A stretch of DNA of 64,000 nt from Nisaea sp. (GTDB taxonomy: Bacteria > Pseudomonadota > Alphaproteobacteria > Thalassobaculales > Thalassobaculaceae), in contig NZ_JAXMNY010000001.1 of assembly GCF_034670185.1 (NCBI RefSeq), forward strand, positions 434,001-498,000, written 5' to 3'. A program made the position numbers and the translations under genes. Each line of letters opens with the position of its first letter. Within the stretch, counting starts at the first letter, position 1. Below the pieces are notes generated by a model, which made no database searches, was not told the DNA's origin, and saw only the letters and a program-made list of their open reading frames with translations. Positions 15,136 through 23,943 of this stretch are shown here, in pieces.

Positions 15136-18100
15136 TCAGGCCGCCCCACTGCTGACCTCGTTCTCCAGATCCTCAAGATCGTAAAACGCGTTCCACGGCC
15201 GTGTCGTGCGTGGCGGGTCGGCCAGGACCGGGCGTTCGAAGTCGAGGGTCAGGTTCGGGTTGTAAAACGGGTCGTGCTCGCAGTCGGTCGCCCAGCGTTC
15301 CCGCATGACTTCCGCCTCGCGGTTGAAGCGGGCTTTCTTCTCCGGCGCCTCGTCGTCGCCCCGGCTGACCGACTCGTAATGGTACAGTTCGGCATAGGGG
15401 GTCCAGACGATGCGGTAGCCCGCATGGCGGATCTTCAGGCAGAAATCGACGTCGTTGAAGGCGACGGCCAGCTTCTGTTCGTCCAGCCCGCCGACCTCCT
15501 CGAAGATCGCGCGCGGTACCAGCAGGCAGGCGGCGGTCACGGCGGAGAAGTTCTGAACCAGCATGGCGCGGCCGAAATAGCCCCGGCTTTCCCGGTCCAG
15601 CCGCTTGTCGAAATGCCCGGCAACGCCGCCGAGTCCGACGATCACGCCGCCATGCTGCAGGGTGTCGTTGTCGTAATAGAGCTTGGCCCCGACCGCGCCG
15701 ACGCCCGGCTGGGTCACCTGGCGGACCATCTCGGACAGCCAGTCCTCGTTGATCGGCTCGATATCGTTGTTGACCAGGCCGATGATCTCACCGGTAGCCA
15801 GCCGCGCCGCGTCGTTGTTCAAGCGGGAATAGTTGAACGCGCCGTCATCCCGGTGCACCCGGATGCGCGCGTCTTTTTCGATCTCGCGGAAATAGTCGAG
15901 GGTCTCGTCCTCGTCGCTGCCATTGTCGACGACGATGATTTCCCAGTTCGTGTAATCGTTCTTCGAGCGGATGCCCTCGACCGCGTCCCGCAGCAGCTCG
16001 ACCCGGTTGCGGGTCGGGATGATCAGGCTGACTTTCGGCAGGGTCTCGGGCAGGTCGTAGATCACCCGCTGGCTGTAAACGTCGCGGCCCTGCACCACCT
16101 TGCCTTTGATGGCGCAGCGGTCGAGATGATCCTGGATGGCCCGGAGCGATGCATCGCCGGTATAGGTCTTCTCGTCCTCGGCCAGCGCGGTCGAGCCTTC
16201 GGCCGCGCGCCAGTGATAGAGCACGTGCGGGATGTGCCGGATATTCTCCGGTTCGGTCTGTTCGATGATCCGCAGCGCCAGATCGTAATCCTGGCTGCCT
16301 TCGTAGCCCAGCCGGAAGCCGCCGACCTTCTCGACCAGCGCCCGGCGATAGACTCCGAGATGGTTGATCAGGTTCTGGCCGAGGAACATGTCCGGGGCCC
16401 AGTCGGTCTTGAAATAGGGTGCGAAATAGTCGCCGTTCCCGTCGATCTTGTCCTCGTCCGAATAGAGGATGTCCGCGTCCGGATGCTCGTTGATCTCGAC
16501 CGCCATCATGTAGAGCGCGTGCACCGTCAGCTCGTCGTCATGATCGAGCAGGGCGATATAGTCGCCGGTCGCCAGTTCGAGGGCACTGTTGGAGGCGGCG
16601 GAGATATGGCCGTTCTTCTCGCGCCAGGTCACCTTGATCCGGTCGTCCTCGGCGGCGAGCCGGGCGAGGGTGGCTTTCGTCTCCTCCGAGGTCGAGGCAT
16701 CGTCGGCGATGCACAGCTCCCAGTTCTCGTAAAGCTGATCGCGGACGGATTTGACCGCCGCTTCCAGCAGGGCCGGTGGCGTGTTGTAGGTCGGCATCAC
16801 GATCGAGATCAGCGGCTGGTGCGAGAGTGCCTTGATATGGCGCCTGATCGCGGTGATGTCGTCCGGGCCGAGCTGGGCATAGGTCTCGTACCAGTGGGTG
16901 TAGCTGGCCAGCGGGTTTGTCGCCTCCCGGGCGAGGCCCTGCCAGAGGGCCGTCCCGTCCCGCTTGCGCACCACTTCGCAGAGGCGCTCGAAAACCCGCT
17001 TGCGGGTGTCGCGGTCGCTGGCGATCTGGCGCAGCCGGCGGGCGAGCACGGTGAGGCCGAGTCCGATGCGGCTGACCTCGCGGATGCGGAACGACTTGAT
17101 CTTGAACGGGCCGACGAAATGCACCGGATCGAGGCGCAGGGAGAAGACGTGGTTCGGCAGCCGGACGATGGCCCGGCCGAAGCCGTTGCGGGTCGGCGGC
17201 AGGCGAAACCGGTTCGCTTCCTCGAAGCCCTGTCCGGTATCCGCGAACAGGAACGGCGCGGCGATGCGGTTCGCCTCGATCTCGTAGGTGATCTCGACCC
17301 AGCCCCGCGGGAAGAACCGCCAGGGAGAGGCCAGCACCAGCTGGGGATTGGGTTTCAGGGCCCGGAACTTGTTGTCGCCGAGCGGCTCCGCGTTGACCGG
17401 GCCACTGACCGTCATGTCGTGGGTCATGACGCGGACCGCACCGAGGCTCCGGAGCGCGATGCGGGACAGGCCGCGGAACGGCCGTGTCAGGCGCCAGGAC
17501 CAGGTCCGGGCGATGAACTGGATTTCCCGATGCAGCCGGGAATTCTCGATCCGCAATTCGCTGATGGTTTGCCGCTGCGCCTCCAGCCCGGCATCGAGTT
17601 CTCTCGACAGGCTGGCGATCTGGGCGTCGCGCTGCACCAGCCGGGCGTCACGCTCGATCAGGCGTGTTTCGCGTTCCTCGACGCGGCTGAGCTGTTCCGT
17701 CGCCCAGGCTTCCCGCTCGGCCAGCTTGCGGTGCAGGTCGACGATCTCCGCGCGCTGCTTTTTCTCGCGCGGCGCCCCTTCGGCGACGATATCGTCGAAA
17801 TAGCTGCCCGCCTGATCGAGGTCGCGCGCCACCATGTCGATATCGGCAAGGGCCGCTGGGTCCTGCGGGTCCTGTTCCAGCGCGCGGCAGGCGGCGAAGA
17901 CGCGGCCGGTCCAGCGGGCGAGCGTGGCGGAGCCGTAAAGCTCGGTATCGTGAAAGGCGAAATGGCGCAGGCCGGGGCGGATGAATTTCTCGATCTCGGC
18001 GCGGGACTCGTCGGTGACCTTGTCGAGCGGCAGACCGAGCTGTTCGGCAAGGCCTTCGACCGCCGGCTGCCAATCCTGCATCAGGGCATCGTAGCTGACG

Positions 18101-18657
18101 AAGGCGCGGCGCTTGCCCCGTGTTGCCCGCTCCGCCTCGATCACATGCCGGAGCCAGAGCACCATGCCGCGGCCGTTCGAAAGACCGTCGCGCTGGTGCA
18201 GGGAGCGGACGACCTCGAGCGGATGCCGCTGCATGATGATGTAGGCGGGTTCGGCGCCCAGCTCTTCGATGACCGGATCCCAGAGCGGCATCAGTCGGCA
18301 CATGCGCGGGTCCTTGATGCCCCAGAGCGGCGCCGTGCCGAAATCGGTCTTCAGGAAGGCGAGGATCTTCTCGCGCGCGGCCTGCGCCGCCTCCGTCTCC
18401 GTCCAGCCGTCCGGCAGGGCGCGCGGGTCGTCCCAGAACATGTCGAACGCGACCAGCAATTCCTCGTTGGTCACGACGGCGCCCAGATGCTCCCAGAACC
18501 CGGTCTCGTTATTGCCCTCGGCCGGCGGCAGCAGATTGTCGCTCAGGTTGACCCCGAGGATGTTGCAGACACGGGTCAGTGCTGACGTGCCGCTCCGGTG
18601 CATGCCGAGAATAACGACTGCTGTCGGTTTGCTTGAGGTCTTGGGTTTGGATGCCAT
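15136..18657 (-). CDS. Sulfotransferase / coiled-coil / tandem GT2 glycosyltransferase fusion
   Basis: The ATG at 18657 gives 1173 residues; a longer frame starts at 18720. The domain order is as follows. A sulfotransferase-like domain lies at about residues 10-290, with PAPS-loop motif GMHRSGTSALTR near residue 18 and PAYIIMQRHPLEVVRSL. A charged coiled coil spans about 300-390. A beta-rich segment covers about 430-545. GT2 domain 1 lies at about 615-850 (ISIVMPTYNTPPALLEAAV, LDHDDEL) and GT2 domain 2 at about 872-1110 (VSLIIPTRNRVELL, GLVNNDIEP). It is probably a cytoplasmic or membrane-associated enzyme that builds and sulfates a surface glycan. The donor and acceptor are unknown. Its 3' end is duplicated at 13209-13526. 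Confidence 0.9.
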   Translation of the reverse strand: MASKPKTSSKPTAVVILGMHRSGTSALTRVCNILGVNLSDNLLPPAEGNNETGFWEHLGAVVTNEELLVAFDMFWDDPRALPDGWTETEAAQAAREKILAFLKTDFGTAPLWGIKDPRMCRLMPLWDPVIEELGAEPAYIIMQRHPLEVVRSLHQRDGLSNGRGMVLWLRHVIEAERATRGKRRAFVSYDALMQDWQPAVEGLAEQLGLPLDKVTDESRAEIEKFIRPGLRHFAFHDTELYGSATLARWTGRVFAACRALEQDPQDPAALADIDMVARDLDQAGSYFDDIVAEGAPREKKQRAEIVDLHRKLAEREAWATEQLSRVEERETRLIERDARLVQRDAQIASLSRELDAGLEAQRQTISELRIENSRLHREIQFIARTWSWRLTRPFRGLSRIALRSLGAVRVMTHDMTVSGPVNAEPLGDNKFRALKPNPQLVLASPWRFFPRGWVEITYEIEANRIAAPFLFADTGQGFEEANRFRLPPTRNGFGRAIVRLPNHVFSLRLDPVHFVGPFKIKSFRIREVSRIGLGLTVLARRLRQIASDRDTRKRVFERLCEVVRKRDGTALWQGLAREATNPLASYTHWYETYAQLGPDDITAIRRHIKALSHQPLISIVMPTYNTPPALLEAAVKSVRDQLYENWELCIADDASTSEETKATLARLAAEDDRIKVTWREKNGHISAASNSALELATGDYIALLDHDDELTVHALYMMAVEINEHPDADILYSDEDKIDGNGDYFAPYFKTDWAPDMFLGQNLINHLGVYRRALVEKVGGFRLGYEGSQDYDLALRIIEQTEPENIRHIPHVLYHWRAAEGSTALAEDEKTYTGDASLRAIQDHLDRCAIKGKVVQGRDVYSQRVIYDLPETLPKVSLIIPTRNRVELLRDAVEGIRSKNDYTNWEIIVVDNGSDEDETLDYFREIEKDARIRVHRDDGAFNYSRLNNDAARLATGEIIGLVNNDIEPINEDWLSEMVRQVTQPGVGAVGAKLYYDNDTLQHGGVIVGLGGVAGHFDKRLDRESRGYFGRAMLVQNFSAVTAACLLVPRAIFEEVGGLDEQKLAVAFNDVDFCLKIRHAGYRIVWTPYAELYHYESVSRGDDEAPEKKARFNREAEVMRERWATDCEHDPFYNPNLTLDFERPVLADPPRTTRPWNAFYDLEDLENEVSSGAA

Positions 18658-18780
18658 GGATCTGGGACTCGTCGGGTGAACTTCGTTCGCGGTTCGCTTG
18701 GTCGGTCGTTTGGATATCACAAACGGTGTGGTTCGGCGATGTTGCCCGGCCCGGTCCGGCGCGACACAGGACAGTTCGGC

Positions 18781-19599
18781 TCAGGATAGGTAACCGAATC
18801 TTTCCAATGCGTCGGTGGCCTTCTCCGTCAGGGCACGCGCTTCGTCTTCCGGCAGGCTGCGCCATCGGCCGACGGAAGAGGGTGTCCGGATCACCGAATC
18901 GGCTCCGGCGCCGACGCGCCCGGCGAGGGCAGGCTCGATGCCGCCATTGATCAAGGCACCGGCGAGAACCTTTCCGGGCGCGGCACAAAGGTCTTCGAAT
19001 CGGATGCGCATATAGCGGCTGCCGAGTTCCCGCTCGCCCCAATCCGCTACCTGACTGTTGGCGCGCGCCCAGAGCTTGATGGCAAATTCCGGAGTGGCGT
19101 CGCCATAGGCCTCGCCGAACAGGGCTTCATAATGTTTGTTGGGCTGATTCTGGTTGTCGCTCAGCGCCATGTCGCGCCCGTCGCGCACCAGATGCAGGAA
19201 GCTCATGCCCGGGCAGGCCGCGGCAATAATCGGGAGGATGTACATGCTGCGGGGATTCTTCCAGCCCCAATGCCCGGCCTTTTGTGGCAACTCGGCGGTG
19301 TATGTCTTCAGGGCCACCTTGAAACCGCGTTTCGCTGCTGTGCGTGTTCCGTCGGACAACTGGTCTAGCGCGTAATCGAGAGAACGGGTTTCCCGCAGAA
19401 CCGGATTGATGATCTCGTCCAGGAAAGGCTCGAAATCCATCGCGTCGCCGGCATGATTGAGCCGGGTGCCGACGAAAAAGCCGGCCTCCGCCAGTGCGCC
19501 ATGCAGGGCCCGGGTTCCGGACCCGCCTGTGGCGCCGATCAGCAGGGGCGCACTCGTGTCCTGGCGAACGAAAAACCTGTCGATAATCTTGTCGAGCAC
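18781..19599 (-). CDS. Sulfotransferase family protein
   Basis: This 272-residue protein has the 5'-phosphosulfate-binding loop in LIGATGGSGTRAL near residue 20 and the 3'-phosphate-binding segment FLHLVRDGRDMALS near residue 135. Both are hallmarks of PAPS-dependent sulfotransferases. It follows the same strand and precedes the fusion protein by about 120 bp, so the two may act on the same glycan. The substrate is unknown. Confidence 0.85.
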   Translation of the reverse strand: MLDKIIDRFFVRQDTSAPLLIGATGGSGTRALHGALAEAGFFVGTRLNHAGDAMDFEPFLDEIINPVLRETRSLDYALDQLSDGTRTAAKRGFKVALKTYTAELPQKAGHWGWKNPRSMYILPIIAAACPGMSFLHLVRDGRDMALSDNQNQPNKHYEALFGEAYGDATPEFAIKLWARANSQVADWGERELGSRYMRIRFEDLCAAPGKVLAGALINGGIEPALAGRVGAGADSVIRTPSSVGRWRSLPEDEARALTEKATDALERFGYLS

Positions 19600-19747
19600 A
19601 CTTGCTCCGGCCCCTTCAAGGGCTGTCGGTTGATTGTGAGGTGCCTAGATAGGGCAAGGCCAAGCTCTTAGCCAAGATGTAAATTACGCCTTCACCTGTG
19701 GAAAGCGATCCGATATAAGGCCAATAGGCCAAACCGCACACGAAATT

Positions 19748-20053
19748 GTGGATTTTCGATCGATGGGCAAGTATCTCGACGACCTTTGGAACGACCTTGA
19801 GCAGACTTGGGATCTCGCCATGCAGGTGAATGATCTTTCCGAGCAAGAGCGCTCTGACGTGTCGGCTGCCTGGGAAACCTACTTCAAGCCGGCTGAACTG
19901 GTTGACGCCGCGAGGACCGAAGGCGAGGGCGTAACCCCGCCGACCAAGGTGTTCTGCACCAATATCTACGGTCTGCAGTACAATCCGGAAACCAAATACT
20001 GGGTTCCGTTCCGTCACGGCGATATCGACCTGGCGAAATTTACCGAGGATTGA
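19748..20053 (+). CDS. Conserved-looking small soluble protein, unknown
   Basis: This is a 101-residue acidic soluble protein; an ATG at 19763 (MGKYLDDLWNDL) is a likelier start than the GTG at 19748. It has no signal peptide or membrane segment. The C-terminal half (TKVFCTNIYGLQYNPETKYW) looks folded, and codon use matches the genome. A strong intrinsic terminator follows immediately, which supports it being a real, separately transcribed gene. I do not recognise the family. Confidence 0.6.
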   Translation: MDFRSMGKYLDDLWNDLEQTWDLAMQVNDLSEQERSDVSAAWETYFKPAELVDAARTEGEGVTPPTKVFCTNIYGLQYNPETKYWVPFRHGDIDLAKFTED

Positions 20054-20058
20054 TCCTC

Positions 20059-20094
20059 AAGGCCTGCAGGGTTTCGTTCCAGCAGGCCTTTTTT
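20059..20094 (+). terminator. Intrinsic terminator
   Basis: A perfect 9-bp stem (AAGGCCTGC against GCAGGCCTT) with a 14-base loop is followed by TTTT. It ends the transcript of the 101-residue protein and insulates the downstream secretion genes. Confidence 0.92.
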
Positions 20095-20234
20095 GACGGT
20101 AAATCAATAAACAAGACGCTCAACTTCATGTTTCGCATCGGCGAATCATGTATGGTATTGATAGTTTTCGAGGCAAAAGCCGCACAAGTTGAGTTGCGTG
20201 GCTTCGATTGGATATTCGATACCGAGGTGATTCA

Positions 20235-22559
20235 ATGGCAGGGGCGGATCAGCCCGTAACCGTAAATCGGTTGATGCGAGCCTGCTACACGGCCTTGATG
20301 TCGGCTGGCATTTTCAGTTTCGCCGTCAATATGCTGATGCTGACCCTGCCGGTCTTCATGTTCCAGGTGTTCGACCGGGTGCTGGCAAGCCGCAGCGAGG
20401 CAACGCTTTATCTGCTGCTTGGTATTGCCGCGTTCACGCTCTGCATCCAGGCGTCGCTTGATACGATTCGCGCTTACGCCTTCGTACGGATCAGTGGCTG
20501 GATCGACCGCCGTATCGGCCCCATCCTGCTCTCCTCGATCATCACCGATGCGCTCGATCGGGGCAGCCAGCCGAACAGTAACCCGTTGCGCTCGCTCGGA
20601 ACGCTCCGGATGTTCCTCACGGGACCCGGTATGCTCACCATGCTGGATTTGCCGTGGGTGCCGGTTTTCATGGCCCTTATTTTCTTTATCAATCCGCATA
20701 TGGGGGTGGCGGCAATAGGCGGCGCTGTTGTCATGCTGGTGCTCGGCATCGTTAACGACCGGATGACGCGGCCGGCACTCAATGCGGCACAGGAGTTCTC
20801 CTCCAAGGCCTATTCGGCAGCGGAATCCGCTGTTCGTAATGCGGCGGTCGTCGAGAGTATGGGGATGCGCCGGAACGTCATGGCGCGCTGGCATCGGGAA
20901 AACGAAAAGGTTCTCACCCTGCAAGGGCGGGCAAGTGATCGTGCCGCCATCCTCAGTTCGATGTCGAAGTCCGCACGGATGCTGATCCAGATGGTCATCA
21001 TGACCGTCGCCGTCCTGCAGATCATCGATCCGTCCGTCGACATGACGCCGGGCATGATGATCGCCTGTTCGCTGATCCTCGGGCGCGCGTTGCAGCCGGT
21101 TGAGATGGGAATCAGTCAGGCTCGCCAGCTGGTCGATGCGCTGGCGGCGTACAAGAGTATCGAGACGGCGCTGGTCAATGCCCAGTCCGGCATGCACCGG
21201 ATGGAACTGCCGGCACCGAAAGGGCATCTGGTTCTGGAGAATGTCGGATATCAGCCGCGCGGTGCGCCACGGCCGATCCTTCAGCGCATCAGCCTTGAGG
21301 TCAAGCCGGGTGAGGCGCTCGGCGTCGTTGGTCCGTCCGCTGCCGGAAAGTCCACGCTGGCGCGTCTTATCGTAGGGGTCGAAAAGCCGCATGTCGGGCA
21401 TGTCCGGCTAGACGGTTCCGATATCTTTAATTGGGATACGGGGAGCCTCGGCAAGCATGTCGGCTTCATGCCGCAGGATATCGAGCTGTTCGGCGGATCC
21501 GTCGCGGAGAATATCGCGCGTCTCGATGCCGATCCGGATCCGGAGAAGGTGATCGATGCGGCGAAACTTGCCGGTCTGCACGAGTTGATCCTGCAGCTGC
21601 CCAATGGCTATGACACCGATATCGGCAATGCCGGTGCAATCCTCTCCGGCGGCCAGCGGCAGCGTGTTGCGCTTGCCCGGGCGCTTTACGGCGACCCGTC
21701 TCTCGTGGTCCTGGATGAGCCGAACTCGAACCTGGATTCCAAAGGCGATGAAGCGCTTGCGAATGCGGTTAATGTCCTCAAGGAGCGCGGCGCCACCGTC
21801 ATCATGATCACGCATAGGGTCCAGACCTTGGCGAACATGAATCAGTTGCTGGTTCTGCAGGATGGCATGATCAATAAATACGGCTCCCGCGATGAGGTGC
21901 TGGCGAGTGCCGGTATGGGATCGGCTTCTCCCTCTGGCCCCCCTCCGTCGTCGGGTGGGGCCAATCCGTCAACTGCACAGCCGGCTCCTGCAAAACCGGC
22001 TCCGGCCAAGGCTGAAGCTGGGACGCCGGAGGTTGAGCGCCGTCGCATGCCGTCACCGCCGCAGGCTGGACCGGGGCCGGCACTGCGCGGCGTGCCCGCC
22101 GCAGCGAGTTTACCGCCACCGCCGCGCGTGCCCGAATTGCCCTCGGCACGCCGGGCCCGTTCCGGCAAGACGACGCCGCCGACCCTGCAGCCGGGTACAG
22201 GCCATGGCGTTCGGCCGCAACTCGGTCAGGGGTCGGCCCAAGCTATGGAAATTCTGGCGGCCCGACCGTCTGCCGGATCTGGCGCTCCGACGTCACCCAA
22301 AGAATCTGACGATTCAGCGCCAATGATACGGCCGCCGAAAATGGAAGCGACAGTGCGCCTGCAGCCGCCGCCGGCCGGGCCTGCTCGCCCTGCGCCGAAA
22401 CCGGCGAATACGCAGGAACCGCGCGCCGCGAAACCTGTTGAACAACCGTCAGTCCCCCGCCCGCTCTCGCCGCCACCGCCGGCGAATGCCCGGCCGGTCG
22501 CGGCCCTCAATATCGCGGACATACAGTCCATTTCGGGACGTCCCCGTGCCAAGCAGTAA
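20235..22559 (+). CDS. Type I secretion ABC transporter (PrtD/HlyB type) with long proline-rich tail
   Basis: This is the inner-membrane ATPase/permease of a type I secretion system. The start at 20235 (MAGADQP) has a GAGGTG ribosome binding site; it gives 774 residues. A membrane domain spans about 20-300. The nucleotide-binding domain has Walker A GPSAAGKST (366-374), signature LSGGQ (470-474), Walker B VVLDEP (D494) and H-loop histidine at 527. There is no N-terminal C39 or C39-like domain, as in the PrtD group. The usual length is about 570-600; here roughly 200 residues rich in Pro, Ala and Ser extend past residue 560. The HlyD partner is next; no RTX substrate or TolC is nearby. Confidence 0.92.
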   Translation: MAGADQPVTVNRLMRACYTALMSAGIFSFAVNMLMLTLPVFMFQVFDRVLASRSEATLYLLLGIAAFTLCIQASLDTIRAYAFVRISGWIDRRIGPILLSSIITDALDRGSQPNSNPLRSLGTLRMFLTGPGMLTMLDLPWVPVFMALIFFINPHMGVAAIGGAVVMLVLGIVNDRMTRPALNAAQEFSSKAYSAAESAVRNAAVVESMGMRRNVMARWHRENEKVLTLQGRASDRAAILSSMSKSARMLIQMVIMTVAVLQIIDPSVDMTPGMMIACSLILGRALQPVEMGISQARQLVDALAAYKSIETALVNAQSGMHRMELPAPKGHLVLENVGYQPRGAPRPILQRISLEVKPGEALGVVGPSAAGKSTLARLIVGVEKPHVGHVRLDGSDIFNWDTGSLGKHVGFMPQDIELFGGSVAENIARLDADPDPEKVIDAAKLAGLHELILQLPNGYDTDIGNAGAILSGGQRQRVALARALYGDPSLVVLDEPNSNLDSKGDEALANAVNVLKERGATVIMITHRVQTLANMNQLLVLQDGMINKYGSRDEVLASAGMGSASPSGPPPSSGGANPSTAQPAPAKPAPAKAEAGTPEVERRRMPSPPQAGPGPALRGVPAAASLPPPPRVPELPSARRARSGKTTPPTLQPGTGHGVRPQLGQGSAQAMEILAARPSAGSGAPTSPKESDDSAPMIRPPKMEATVRLQPPPAGPARPAPKPANTQEPRAAKPVEQPSVPRPLSPPPPANARPVAALNIADIQSISGRPRAKQ

Positions 22560-22601
22560 AACGTCGGAAGGGGGTGCCAAGCCCCTTGTCAGGAACCATT
22601 A

Positions 22602-23939
22602 ATGTCTAATGCCGAAGATGAACTGAGCGATGGTTCTGAGCTTTCGGAGGCTGAAAACCCGAAAGCCTGGCGGCCTGTTGTGTGGATGGGCTTCTTCATT
22701 TTGATGTTCTTTTTCGGTGGTCTCGGACTGTGGGCGTCTCTGGCGCCGCTTGGTAGTGGGGCGATTGCGCAGGGGCAGCTTCAGGTTTCGTCAAATCAGA
22801 AAACCGTTCAGCATCTCGAAGGTGGGATCATTGAGGCGATCAATGTCAGGGACGGAGACCTGGTTCGCGAAGGTGACATTCTGATCAAGCTGGACGACAC
22901 GCGGGTTCGGGTTGATTACGAGCTGCTCCACAAACAATTCCTTACACACCTTGGCAGCAAGGCACGGCTTGTGGCCGAGCGGGACGATCTTGCGGAGGTG
23001 AATTTCCCGTCCGAGCTCCTGTCGCAGTCGGCGGATGTGGATGTCGGCGAAGTGATTGCCGGTCAGAGGCGCCTTTTCGAGACCCGTATCAGTGCCCGTG
23101 ACAGCCAGTTCGGGCTGCTTCGCCGCCGCATCCAGAAGACCCGCGAAGAAATCACGGCACTGGGAGCGCAGCAGCGGGCGGATGCTCGGCAGTACGAGTT
23201 GATCCAGGAAGAGATCGCGGATGTCCGTGTGCTGTATGAGAAAGGGCTGGAGCGCAAGCCGCGCCTGCTGTCTCTCGAGCGCACGGCGGTACAGCTGGAA
23301 GGCAGTATCGGAAACCGCAAGGCGCTGGTCGCGCGGGCCGAGCAGACCATTGCCGAGACCGAGTTCCAGTTGCTGAACACAGAAGAGCGCTTCAAGACCG
23401 AGGTGGAGACTAACCTGCGCCAGGTGCAGGATCAGATGATCGATCTGAAGGACCGTCTGAAAGGTGCGCGGGACGCGCTCGACCGGACCCGTATCCGGGC
23501 ACCGCAGGACGGACGCGTCTATGGCCTTCGGTTCCATACCGTCGGTGGTGTTGTCGCTCCGGGCGAGCCGCTCATGGGCATTGTGCCACAGGGTGACACG
23601 CTGGTGGTGAAGGCGCGGATCGATCCGACCGATATTGACGTCGTCACAGTCGGTGCGGTGGCCAGTGTCCGGCTGACGTCTTTCAGTCAGCGCACCACGC
23701 AACCGATCGACGGCGAATTGGTGAGTATTTCCGCAGATATCGTGCAGCCCGAGCAGGGGGCTCCCTTCTATGAGGCTCGTGTCGTTCTTGATCTGGAAAG
23801 TCTCGCGAAACAGCCGAAACTGGAGCTTGTGCAGGGGATGCCGGCAACCGTGATAATCTCGACCGGCGATCAGACTTTGCTCGAATATCTGCTTGCCCCG
23901 CTGGTGCGCAGTTTCGAGCTGGGATTGAGGGAAAATTGA
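22602..23939 (+). CDS. HlyD-family type I secretion periplasmic adaptor
   Basis: This adaptor bridges the ABC transporter to an outer-membrane TolC-like channel. The 445-residue protein has a cytoplasmic N-terminus of about 28 residues, one membrane segment (VWMGFFILMFFFGGLGLWASL) and the lipoyl half-motif VQHLEGGIIEAINVRDGDLV. A long coiled-coil hairpin covers about 100-300. The second half-motif and beta-barrel (RIRAPQDGRVYGLRFHTVGGVVAPGEPLM) follow, with the typical C-terminal GMPATVIISTGDQTLLEYLLAP. An AGGAA site precedes the ATG. It lies 42 bp after the ATPase and 4 bp before pseC. Confidence 0.95.
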   Translation: MSNAEDELSDGSELSEAENPKAWRPVVWMGFFILMFFFGGLGLWASLAPLGSGAIAQGQLQVSSNQKTVQHLEGGIIEAINVRDGDLVREGDILIKLDDTRVRVDYELLHKQFLTHLGSKARLVAERDDLAEVNFPSELLSQSADVDVGEVIAGQRRLFETRISARDSQFGLLRRRIQKTREEITALGAQQRADARQYELIQEEIADVRVLYEKGLERKPRLLSLERTAVQLEGSIGNRKALVARAEQTIAETEFQLLNTEERFKTEVETNLRQVQDQMIDLKDRLKGARDALDRTRIRAPQDGRVYGLRFHTVGGVVAPGEPLMGIVPQGDTLVVKARIDPTDIDVVTVGAVASVRLTSFSQRTTQPIDGELVSISADIVQPEQGAPFYEARVVLDLESLAKQPKLELVQGMPATVIISTGDQTLLEYLLAPLVRSFELGLREN

Positions 23940-23943
23940 TCCA

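Noticed and set aside
15274..18585. Open frame of 1103 residues on the plus strand opposite the glycosyltransferase fusion
   Set aside because: It is a GC-rich antisense shadow. Its translation has no domain pattern, whereas the minus-strand frame carries clear sulfotransferase and GT2 motifs.
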